A stretch of DNA of 64,000 nt from an uncultured Erythrobacter sp. GTDB lineage: Bacteria; Pseudomonadota; Alphaproteobacteria; Sphingomonadales; Sphingomonadaceae. Made by a program: the position numbers and the translations under genes. Location of the stretch: positions 1,957,501 through 2,021,500 of the forward strand of contig NZ_CANMPJ010000001.1 of NCBI RefSeq assembly GCF_947499705.1. The letters are read 5' to 3'. Below are positions 34,802 to 42,713 of the stretch, piece by piece. The notes under the pieces are model-generated. The model made no database searches. It was given only the letters and a program-made list of their open reading frames with translations, and had not been told where the DNA came from. Within the stretch, counting starts at the first letter, position 1, and each line of letters opens with the position of its first letter.

Positions 34802-37324
34802 TTAGAAATTGTAGCCGACTTCGACACCAAAGCGGCGGCGCGCGCCCGGTGAGATGAATGATCCTCCAAACTCGATTGCGGGAATCACCTCGTTGAGGAA
34901 CTCCCGGTTGAGCAGGTTGTCGGCGAATGCGGTGACCCGCCAGCTGTCGCTTTCAAGGCCAACACGCAGATCAAGCACGCCAAAGGCCTCGCGCTGGGTG
35001 ACTGTATAGTCGGCATCACCAACGAATGCGGGGAGTGCGAGTGCCGATCCGGGCAGCAGGCCGCTGAATAGTGTAGGCGACGGATCGTCCTGCACCGTGT
35101 GGAACCAGGTTGGACCGGTGATGCGATAATCGGCGCGGACCAGCAGGTCGATCGTGCTCGCCAGCGGCGCCACGATCTGCGTGCCAAGGTTGATCGTGTA
35201 ATCCGAAGTATAGGGCGACTCGTTTCCGACCGTGTTCGGGCGCGAGGCGTTCGCGATTATCTCGCTTTCGGTCACGTTGAACGCGCCGAAGAAGTCCCAA
35301 CCGGGAATGACTTCGAAGTTCACGTTAGCCTCTGCCCCGTAGACCTCGACCTCATCGATGTTCGAAACAACGCGCAGCAGGCCAAAGGCGCCCACGAAGA
35401 ATTCGAAGAACTGCATGTCATCGATTTCGGTGTAGTAGCCCGCGACGTCGAAGGTCAGCTTGCCATTGGCAGCCGAGCCCTTGATTCCCGCCTCAAACGC
35501 GCTTGATGTTTCCTTGCGGTACAAGTCCTCGATCAACACGTTGGTGCCGATGAACTGGTTGAATGCCTGGTCGACAATCGCGGCCGAGCCCTGATTGTTG
35601 AAGCCACCCGACTTAAAACCGATGCCCCAGTTGGCATACAGGTTCACGTTATCGCCGAGTTCGTAGCGCAACGAGATTTTCGGCTGAATTTGCTCGAATG
35701 TCTCCGACTGGGGAGGGATTGGTCCGAATGCCTGACCCGGATTGATCGGGCCGCCGGTAAAGGGGTCGGTAGCGTTCGGTACGAGGCTGCGGACCGAGCG
35801 ATCTTCGATATCGTAGCGCGCAGCCAGACCGATTTCGAACCGGTCGCTGACCTCGTAGTCCACCGAAGCGAATACGGCATAGACGTCGGTCGAGAAGTCA
35901 TCGTTGTAGAGCTGCGTTGTCGGGTTGATCGAGTTTGGCCCGTTGAACAGCTCTCGCGAGACTCCCTGCCCCAGATCAGCGCCAAGGCTGACACCGGTCT
36001 CCCGATCGATGTGAAGATAGTAGGCGCCGACCTGCCATTGGAACGGGCCGCCATCGTTTGAAGCAAGGCGGATTTCGCCGCTGATGTCGCTTTGCTCGCG
36101 GATCTGCAGCTGCGTGCCATCGCATGTTGTCGGGCTGAAACCACCAAAGGTCGAGCCTGTCGCTGGATCGAAGATAAATGGCACCGGAGTCTGGCCGATA
36201 AAGGTCGGCGCGTTAAGCGGGAAGCCGGTCAGCTGCGCTGTCGAGCCAAAGCACGCGGCAGACGCATCCGCCGATGCCTGCGTCCCCGTGGGGAAGGTGA
36301 AGCGCGCAAAGTCTGCCGATGTGCCGTCTGCGATCAGCAACTGATCGACGTCGCTGTACAGCGCCCAGGCCGTGAGCGTTACCGCGTCGAATTCATGCTC
36401 GATCTTGGCCGAAACCTCGAAAGTCTGCTGTTCATTGATCGGGCGGATATTGCCGTAGAAATCGAAGGGATGGTCGTTCACGTCCTCAAAGAACGCCGGA
36501 TCGACGCCTGCGAAATTCGGCAGGTGGAACGATGTGTTGTAGTTGATCGACGCGCCCTTCAGATCGGCATAGCGCGCTTTGATATCGATCTCCGTGGCGG
36601 GTCCGAGATTGGCGACGAAGCGCCCGTCGACTGACCATGTTTCCTGATCGTCGACCACGTTGTCATTGAGGAAGCGGTTGAAGAAGAACCCGTCCGTGGT
36701 GTTGTAGCTGCCCGAGAGGACTAGACCCGCGTTCTGGCCGATCGGAGTGGAGATGTATCCGTTGGCCGAATAGGTGTTATCTTCGGCAGCGGACACTTCG
36801 ATGCCACCTTCAAGGAAATCCGACGGCTTGAGCGTCTGGATGACAATTGCACCTGCGGCGGCGTTGCGTCCGTATAGCGCGCCCTGCGGACCTTTGAGTA
36901 TCTCGATTTGGCGCAACGTGCCCTGATCCTGGTTTAGCTGGGCGGTGTTGGTTTTGAGGATGCCGTCGACGACGAGCGCGACCGAGCTTTCCGCGTCGCG
37001 TGCACCGTTAATCCCGCGGATGTTGATCTGGGTGTCGCCCGCTTCGGCGGTGCCGGTCACGATTGTGACACCGGGGGTTAGCTGTACAAATTCATCCGCA
37101 CGTTCGATCCCCGTTTTCTCGAGCGTGTCGGCGGTGAAGACCGTAATCGAGCTTGGCACTTCACCGAGCGTTTCCGACTGACGGCGGGCAGTGACGATGA
37201 TGGCGTTGTCATTCTCGCTCTCGGCGCTGGCCGTCGCATCTGCATTCTGCGCGACCGCCGGACTGGCAAATACTATTGCGCCAAGCGCGGCACCGAAAGC
37301 GAGTTGGGACTTCTGGAATTTCAT
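34802..37324 (-). CDS. TonB-dependent receptor (hydantoinase locus)
   Basis: Outer-membrane receptor of 840 residues. The signal peptide (MKFQKSQLAFGAALGAIVFA, cleavage after AVAQ) is followed by the plug domain with IIVTARRQSETLGEVPSSI, the TonB-box-like start typical of sphingomonad receptors, then INIRGINGARDAESSVALVVDG and GPQGALYGRNAAAGAI. The barrel ends in an aromatic residue (VEVGYNF). The ATG at 37324 follows AGGGAGAACCC; longer readings to 37507 are rejected as they are arginine-rich and lie over the promoter. It is co-transcribed with the amidohydrolase and divergent from the GntR gene, with a shared operator at 37528. It probably imports the compound degraded by the downstream enzymes. 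Confidence 0.93.
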   Translation of the reverse strand: MKFQKSQLAFGAALGAIVFASPAVAQNADATASAESENDNAIIVTARRQSETLGEVPSSITVFTADTLEKTGIERADEFVQLTPGVTIVTGTAEAGDTQINIRGINGARDAESSVALVVDGILKTNTAQLNQDQGTLRQIEILKGPQGALYGRNAAAGAIVIQTLKPSDFLEGGIEVSAAEDNTYSANGYISTPIGQNAGLVLSGSYNTTDGFFFNRFLNDNVVDDQETWSVDGRFVANLGPATEIDIKARYADLKGASINYNTSFHLPNFAGVDPAFFEDVNDHPFDFYGNIRPINEQQTFEVSAKIEHEFDAVTLTAWALYSDVDQLLIADGTSADFARFTFPTGTQASADASAACFGSTAQLTGFPLNAPTFIGQTPVPFIFDPATGSTFGGFSPTTCDGTQLQIREQSDISGEIRLASNDGGPFQWQVGAYYLHIDRETGVSLGADLGQGVSRELFNGPNSINPTTQLYNDDFSTDVYAVFASVDYEVSDRFEIGLAARYDIEDRSVRSLVPNATDPFTGGPINPGQAFGPIPPQSETFEQIQPKISLRYELGDNVNLYANWGIGFKSGGFNNQGSAAIVDQAFNQFIGTNVLIEDLYRKETSSAFEAGIKGSAANGKLTFDVAGYYTEIDDMQFFEFFVGAFGLLRVVSNIDEVEVYGAEANVNFEVIPGWDFFGAFNVTESEIIANASRPNTVGNESPYTSDYTINLGTQIVAPLASTIDLLVRADYRITGPTWFHTVQDDPSPTLFSGLLPGSALALPAFVGDADYTVTQREAFGVLDLRVGLESDSWRVTAFADNLLNREFLNEVIPAIEFGGSFISPGARRRFGVEVGYNF

Positions 37325-37682
37325 CACCGGGTTCTCCCTGAACCAATCGAGTTGAAGATAGTTTTTGTTCTGGTCGGGGCGCCGGGCTCTTCCTTGCTCC
37401 GGCTGGATTGCCGCCCTGCCGCAAATGCGCCACGCGCGTCGCTTCTCACGATCACGCTCGCGATTGGTAGACTGACATTGACAGATGCGTTCTGCAACGC
37501 GCGGCAAACTCCCTTGACGCGGCCCCTATTGTATACAATTTGAATGCGTCAAGAATAATTGGGTTCCTACAAAATTTGGCTTGGAAAGGGTCTGGATTGG
37601 TGATTTTCTGCTACAGTCTGGTCTCGGGCGGAACGGCTCAATGCCGTTTCTGTTCCTTTCTGTACCCTTTAGGTGCCTTTCA
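37325..37682. promoter_or_regulatory. Divergent regulatory region between TonB receptor and GntR gene
   Basis: A 358-bp gap with promoters for both directions. The palindrome at 37528 is preceded by TTGACG (37514-37519) at a spacing that could place it over a -10 element. No gene is seen here. Confidence 0.55.
37528..37539. promoter_or_regulatory. GntR/FCD operator palindrome, site 1
   Basis: Perfect 12-bp palindrome ATTGTATACAAT. Its TTGTATACAA core is identical to the site at 39664. The GT-N(2)-AC core form is typical of FadR/FCD-type GntR operators. Confidence 0.7.
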
Positions 37683-38330
37683 ATGACACGTGCGTCAGAC
37701 CAGGCCTATGGCAAAATTCGCGGCTTTTTGCTGCGCGGCGAAGCCAAGCCTGGCGAGCAGCTGACCGAAGATCAGCTTGCGCAGATTACCGGCGTTAGTC
37801 GAACTCCGGTTCGCGAAGCGGTAAGTCGGCTTGAGGCAGAGATGCTGCTCGTCCGCAACGAGTCCAAACGCATCTTCGTCGCCGACTGGAGCCGCGATGA
37901 TATCGACGAGATGTTCACTTTGCGCGAAATGCTGGAAGGTCACGCCGCAGAGCGCGCTGCGGACCGCCTGAGCGAAGCTCAGATCGACGAGCTTGCAGCG
38001 GTAAATGCAAAGCTCCACGCAGCCGTTGATTGCGAGCCGCCCAACGTCGTCGAATTCCTCGACGAGAACCGGATCTTTCACGAGATCATTACCGAGGCGG
38101 CGCAATCCCCACGGCTCGGTCAAGTGCTAGCCATGCTGGTGGAGCAGCCGGTCGTCCTGCACACCGCGCGCAGTTACTCAGTGAAGGACCTGCGGCAATC
38201 GGCACGCGATCATGACGAGCTGATCGCCGCATTCAGAGCCCGCGATCGCAGCTGGGCACGAGCGGTCATGGCGAGCCATCTGCGCCGTGCCTTTCATACT
38301 TTCGCCGATGCTGCGGAAGTGGCGGAATAA
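37683..38330 (+). CDS. GntR family regulator with FCD domain
   Basis: Transcriptional regulator of 215 residues in the FadR/FCD branch of the GntR family. The winged helix covers about 5-70 (QLAQITGVSRTPVREAVSRLEAE is the recognition region), and the FCD effector domain follows with FTLREMLEGHAAERAA, ENRIFHEIITEA and the metal-ligand-type His in RDHDELIAAF. The ATG at 37683 has AGGTG seven bases before it; the earlier ATGs at 37581 and 37641 encode an implausible leader. It lies between the two transcription units that carry the TTGTATACAA palindrome and is the natural candidate to control the receptor, CoA-transferase and hydantoinase operons. The effector is probably a carboxylate from the pathway. 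Confidence 0.92.
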   Translation: MTRASDQAYGKIRGFLLRGEAKPGEQLTEDQLAQITGVSRTPVREAVSRLEAEMLLVRNESKRIFVADWSRDDIDEMFTLREMLEGHAAERAADRLSEAQIDELAAVNAKLHAAVDCEPPNVVEFLDENRIFHEIITEAAQSPRLGQVLAMLVEQPVVLHTARSYSVKDLRQSARDHDELIAAFRARDRSWARAVMASHLRRAFHTFADAAEVAE

Positions 38331-38354
38331 GGCTGCCAGTCCCGGCGTTCTACG

Positions 38355-39536
38355 TCAGATAATGCCGCGATCTTCGAGGTCAGAGCGGGTCGCGCTGTCC
38401 ATGCCAAGCAGCTCGCCATAGATCTCTTCATTGTGCTGACCGAGATCGGGGCCAACCCATTCGATATTGCCCGGCGTCTCTGACAGTCTGGGCGCAACAT
38501 TCTGCATTTTGAAATTCTCGTGGCGGGGATGCGGAACATCGACAATGGCTTCACGCGCGGCGAAATGCGGATCTTCCAGCATCTCCGGTGCACGGTACAT
38601 ATTGCCTGCCGGGACACCATGTTCCTCACACAGATCAAGTACTTGCTTGCTCGTATGCTGTTTGGTCCATTCGCCGATCAGGTCGTCCAATTCAGTCTGG
38701 TTCCGACCGCGCGCGACATGGCTGTTGTAGCGCGAATCATCGCCAAGTTCCGCCATGCCCATCATCGTCGCCATACGCTTCCACACGCTGTCCTGATTGC
38801 CCGCTACAAGCACGCTGCCATCGCTGGTAGGATAGACATTGGACGGTGCAACCTTGGGCAGGATTGATCCCGTCCGCTCGCGGATATGCCCGGTCACTGT
38901 GTACTCCGGCACAGTCGATTCCATCATCGCCAGAACCGACTCGTAGATCGCCGAATCAACCACCTGACCTTTGCCGGTTTTATGACGGTGATTGAGCGCC
39001 ATCATCGCCCCCAGGCAGGCGTAGGTGGCAGCGAGCGAGTCGCCGATCGACAGCCCTGCGCGGCTAGGTGGACGGTCCGGCTCACCCGCGATGTAACGCA
39101 TCCCGCCCATCGCTTCTCCAATCCCGCCATAGCCCGCGCGAGGCGAGTATGGGCCAGTCTGGCCGTAGCCGGAGACGCGGATCATGATGAGGGCTTCGTT
39201 GATCGCCGAAAGCTCTTCCCAACCGAGCTTCCAGCGCTCGAGCGTACCTGGGCGGAAGTTCTCCAGAAGAAAGTCGGACTTCGCGGCCAATTGCTTGACG
39301 ATGGCCTGCCCCTCCTTCTCACGCAGATTGAGCGTGATCGACTTCTTGTTGCGCCCGACGACCGAGAACCACAGCGGCACGCCCTGCCCCCAATTGCGCA
39401 TGGCGTCACCAACTTTTGGCGGTTCAACCTTGATCACCTCGGCCCCGTGATCGCCCATCAACTGTCCGCAAAACGGGCCAGCAATCAGCTGTCCCATTTC
39501 AATCAGTCGCAATCCGTCGAGAGCACCCTGAGCCAT
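38355..39536 (-). CDS. CaiB/BaiF family (class III) CoA-transferase
   Basis: Class III CoA-transferase of 393 residues. It opens with LIEMGQLIAGPFCGQLMGDHGAEVIKVE, the conserved CoA-binding start of the family, and the catalytic Asp lies in GLSIGDSLAATYACLGAM. RPGTLERWKLGWEEL and EVHGVPAGNMYRAPEML-type blocks complete the fold. It probably moves CoA from succinyl-CoA or a similar donor onto a pathway carboxylic acid. The ATG at 39536 follows AAAGG; the TTG at 39551 is a less likely start. The gene is divergent from the HMG-CoA-lyase-like gene, whose product could cleave the CoA ester formed here. The stop is convergent with the GntR gene. Confidence 0.92.
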   Translation of the reverse strand: MAQGALDGLRLIEMGQLIAGPFCGQLMGDHGAEVIKVEPPKVGDAMRNWGQGVPLWFSVVGRNKKSITLNLREKEGQAIVKQLAAKSDFLLENFRPGTLERWKLGWEELSAINEALIMIRVSGYGQTGPYSPRAGYGGIGEAMGGMRYIAGEPDRPPSRAGLSIGDSLAATYACLGAMMALNHRHKTGKGQVVDSAIYESVLAMMESTVPEYTVTGHIRERTGSILPKVAPSNVYPTSDGSVLVAGNQDSVWKRMATMMGMAELGDDSRYNSHVARGRNQTELDDLIGEWTKQHTSKQVLDLCEEHGVPAGNMYRAPEMLEDPHFAAREAIVDVPHPRHENFKMQNVAPRLSETPGNIEWVGPDLGQHNEEIYGELLGMDSATRSDLEDRGII

Positions 39537-39663
39537 GTCTACGCCTTTCAAAACTGGTCTTTGATCATGGGTGACGGAAAGGAACCTAAAAGGACCAGAG
39601 AATGCCCTAGCGGTTCACAATCGCACCCAAGCAGGGCCGCGCCTATAATCGGATGATTTGCAT

Positions 39664-39673
39664 TTGTATACAA
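39664..39673. promoter_or_regulatory. GntR/FCD operator palindrome, site 2
   Basis: TTGTATACAA, the same core as site 1, located 48 bp before the lyase start and 127 bp before the CoA-transferase start. It could therefore control both directions. Confidence 0.7.
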
Positions 39674-39721
39674 TTTGCGTATTGAGCGCGCTCATCATTT
39701 GACGAACGAGATGATTTTTCG

Positions 39722-40630
39722 ATGGCCCAGAACAGCATTGAACTGGTCGAAGTAGGCCCGCGTGACGGGCTTCAGAACGAGCCGGATATTGTCTCGACCG
39801 CAGACAAGGTTGCGCTCATCGAAAAGATGATTGGCTATGGAGCCAGGCGGCTTGAAGTTGCCAGCTTCGTCCACCCGAAACGCGTGCCGCAGATGGCGGA
39901 TGCCGAGGACGTGATCGCCGCTTTGCCCGACCGCGAAGATGTCACCTACATTGGCCTGACCCTGAACAAGCGCGGCGTATTGCGCGGGCTTGCGACGCGC
40001 GAGGGCGGCAAGCGCGGGATAGATCAAGCGGGGTGCGTGCTTGTCGCCTCCGACACGTTCGGACAGAAAAACCAAGGCCAAACCATCGCGGAAGGGATCG
40101 CCGAGAACCGGGACATGATCCGCTTTGCCAAGGCCGAGGGGATGCGCGCCCAGGTCACAATCTCAGCAGCCTTTGGCTGCCCATTCGAAGGCGAAGTGAA
40201 ACCCGAAACAGTACTGCGAATCGCCGAAGAAATGGCAGCGGAGGAACCTGAGGAAATCGCATTTGCGGACACGATCGGTGTAGGCGTGCCTGCGCAGGTG
40301 GAGGATCTGTTCGGCAAGCTCGGCGAGCTCCTGAATAGGAAAATCCCGATGCGCTGCCACTTCCACGATACGCGGGGCACCGGCATCGCCAACGCCTGGG
40401 CCGCTTATCAAGCGGGCGTGCGTACCTTCGACGCGTCCTTGGGCGGGCTTGGCGGTTGTCCATTCGCACCCAACGCAACCGGCAATATCGCGACCGAGGA
40501 CCTTATCTACCTGATGGAGTGTTCGGGAATTGCGACGGGCATCGATCTGAATGCCGCCATCAAATCCAACCGCGAGTTTGCAGAAGTGCTGGCCCGCGAA
40601 CTGCCATCCCGGGTCGCGCGCGCGGCCTGA
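39722..40630 (+). CDS. Hydroxymethylglutaryl-CoA lyase family protein
   Basis: Carbon-carbon lyase of the HMG-CoA lyase/DRE-TIM metallolyase family, 302 residues. The barrel begins VEVGPRDGLQNE (catalytic Arg-Asp pair), continues with EVASFVHPKRVPQMADAE, and has the metal-binding HFHDTRGTGIANA block and the lyase loop GGLGGCPFAPNATGNIATED with its active-site cysteine. It would split a 3-hydroxy-3-methyl-type acyl-CoA into acetyl-CoA or a related product plus a keto acid. Within this cluster the substrate is more likely an intermediate made by the CoA-transferase than HMG-CoA itself. It leads an operon with hyuA and hyuB homologues; the next gene begins 22 bp downstream with its own AGGAGA site. 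Confidence 0.92.
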   Translation: MAQNSIELVEVGPRDGLQNEPDIVSTADKVALIEKMIGYGARRLEVASFVHPKRVPQMADAEDVIAALPDREDVTYIGLTLNKRGVLRGLATREGGKRGIDQAGCVLVASDTFGQKNQGQTIAEGIAENRDMIRFAKAEGMRAQVTISAAFGCPFEGEVKPETVLRIAEEMAAEEPEEIAFADTIGVGVPAQVEDLFGKLGELLNRKIPMRCHFHDTRGTGIANAWAAYQAGVRTFDASLGGLGGCPFAPNATGNIATEDLIYLMECSGIATGIDLNAAIKSNREFAEVLARELPSRVARAA

Positions 40631-40652
40631 CTAAATTGAGCCAGGAGAAACC

Positions 40653-42710
40653 ATGACTTACAGGCTGGGCGTCGATGTCGGCGGGACCTTTACTGACCTG
40701 CTGCTATTTGACGAAGACACGGGAAATTTCTGGCGGCACAAAACGCCCTCAACCCCGCACGATAGCTCGGAAGGCATTCTGAACGGGGTTAAGGCGATCA
40801 CCGCAGAAGCTGGCGTATCCGCCGAGGATATCGCCTACTTTCTGCATGGTACCACCGTCGCGACCAACGCCGTGCTCGAAGGCAAAGGCGCGAAAGTCGG
40901 CCTCATCACGACGCAGGGTTACCGCGACATCATGCAAATCGCGCGGAGCTTTGTGCCCGGCGGATTGGCTGCATGGATCGTCTGGCCCAAGCCGCAGCCT
41001 CTCGCCCATCTAGAAGATACTGTCGAAGTGCCAGGCCGGATGGATGCCGATGGCAATGAAGTATCGCCGCTCGAGGAAGACGCAGTGCGGGCGCAGATGC
41101 GCAAGCTCAAAGGCAACGGTGTCGAGGCGCTGACCGTCAGCCTGATCAACGCCTATGTAAACGGTGCTCACGAGGCCCGGATCGGGGAGATTGCTGCAGA
41201 GGAACTGCCCGGCGTGCCGGTCTCGCTCAGCCACGAAGTGCTGCCCGAAATGCAGGAATATGAGCGCACACTGTCGACCGTCGCCAACGCCGCCGTCCGC
41301 CCTGTGGTTAGCAAGTATGTCTCTAACCTGCGCAACCAGCTTGAGGATCAGGGGCTCAAAGGCCGGCTTTCGCTGCTCCGCTCCGATGGCGGGTTGATGA
41401 GCAGCCAGAAAGCCGAAGAGCATCCGGTCAACATCCTGATGTCCGGCCCTGCTGGCGGCGTAACCGGAGCCCTTTGGGTCGGGAAGAATGCCGGGTTAAA
41501 AAACATTCTCACCCTCGATGTCGGCGGCACGTCAACCGATGTTGCCTTGATCGAAGGGTTGGAAGCGCGCCGGGTGCGCACGACCGAAGTCGGCCACCTT
41601 TCCGTTCGTGCCTCCGCACTCGACGTGAAGACGGTGGGCGCTGGCGGCGGTTCGATTGCACACGTTCCCGAACTGACGAAGGCGCTCCGCGTCGGCCCGG
41701 AAAGCGCTGGGGCCGTTCCAGGTCCAGTCGCTTATGGCAAGGGAGGCGAAGTTCCGACCGTCACCGACGCCAATGTCGTGCTCGGCTATCTCCCCGAGGA
41801 CCTTCTCGGCGGCTCGTTCCAGCTCGATCGCGAAGGCGCGAAGAAGGCGGTCCAAACCGTTGCCGATGCACTTGGCGTTGGCCTGATGGAGGCCGCACGC
41901 GGGATCATCGACATCGTCAATGAAAACATGTTTGGCGCACTGCGGATGATCAGCGTTCAGCAAGGCTACGACCCGCGCGAATTTGCGCTGATGGGGTTTG
42001 GCGGCGCGGGTCCTCTGCATGTCAACGCGGTGGCAAGGCTAATGGGCAGTTGGCCCGCTGTATCGCCGGTGTCTCCCGGAGTTCTGTGCGCATTGGGCGA
42101 TGCGACTACCCAGATGCGAACCGAAACGGCACGCAGTTTCTCGCGTTTGGCCAAAGATACGACGATCGCAGATTTGCAGGGCGTGCTGGATGAGATGGCG
42201 GCCCAAACGCGCGGTGAATTGCTCGCTGACGGTGTGCCCGAGGACCAGATCACCAGCCAGTTCGAAGTCGACATTCGTTATGCCGGACAGGCCTTCGAAG
42301 TCCCGCTCACGATCGACAAGGCAATTCTGGATGCCGACGGTATTGAAGGCATTCTCGCGCGCTTTGACGAAGAGCACTTGCGCCTGTTCACTTTCAACAT
42401 GGATACGCCGCACGAAATCGTGAACCTGCGCGCTGTGGCATTGGGGCAAGCCCCTGCCCTGCCCGCCGCTGAGCTGCCAAAGGGCGATGGTGATCCATCG
42501 GCGGCGAAGATCCGCGACCACACGTTATGGATGGACGGACGCGAACAGGCCGGTGCGATTTATGACCGAGCAAAACTGAAACAGGGGGACAAGATCCCCG
42601 GCCCGGCAATCATCACAGAAATGGACTCGACCACGTTGGTCGAAAGCGGCTGCGTCGCGACTGTCGATCCGGTCGGCAATATCCTTATCAATCCAGTGCA
42701 GGAGGGCTGA
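40653..42710 (+). CDS. Hydantoinase/oxoprolinase family protein, subunit A
   Basis: ATP-dependent amidohydrolase subunit of 685 residues, the HyuA/OplA-N family. The N-terminus YRLGVDVGGTFTDLLLFDE is the phosphate-binding motif of the actin-like ATPase fold, FLHGTTVATNAVLEGKGA the second conserved block, and TLDVGGTSTDVALI the duplicated ATP-binding half. LMGFGGAGPLHVNAVAR is also typical. Together with subunit B it should open a lactam or hydantoin ring using ATP, as in 5-oxoprolinase, N-methylhydantoinase or caprolactamase. It is followed after three bases by the subunit B gene. The strong AGGAGAAACC site precedes the ATG. The substrate cannot be identified from sequence. Confidence 0.93.
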   Translation: MTYRLGVDVGGTFTDLLLFDEDTGNFWRHKTPSTPHDSSEGILNGVKAITAEAGVSAEDIAYFLHGTTVATNAVLEGKGAKVGLITTQGYRDIMQIARSFVPGGLAAWIVWPKPQPLAHLEDTVEVPGRMDADGNEVSPLEEDAVRAQMRKLKGNGVEALTVSLINAYVNGAHEARIGEIAAEELPGVPVSLSHEVLPEMQEYERTLSTVANAAVRPVVSKYVSNLRNQLEDQGLKGRLSLLRSDGGLMSSQKAEEHPVNILMSGPAGGVTGALWVGKNAGLKNILTLDVGGTSTDVALIEGLEARRVRTTEVGHLSVRASALDVKTVGAGGGSIAHVPELTKALRVGPESAGAVPGPVAYGKGGEVPTVTDANVVLGYLPEDLLGGSFQLDREGAKKAVQTVADALGVGLMEAARGIIDIVNENMFGALRMISVQQGYDPREFALMGFGGAGPLHVNAVARLMGSWPAVSPVSPGVLCALGDATTQMRTETARSFSRLAKDTTIADLQGVLDEMAAQTRGELLADGVPEDQITSQFEVDIRYAGQAFEVPLTIDKAILDADGIEGILARFDEEHLRLFTFNMDTPHEIVNLRAVALGQAPALPAAELPKGDGDPSAAKIRDHTLWMDGREQAGAIYDRAKLKQGDKIPGPAIITEMDSTTLVESGCVATVDPVGNILINPVQEG

Positions 42711-42713
42711 ACC

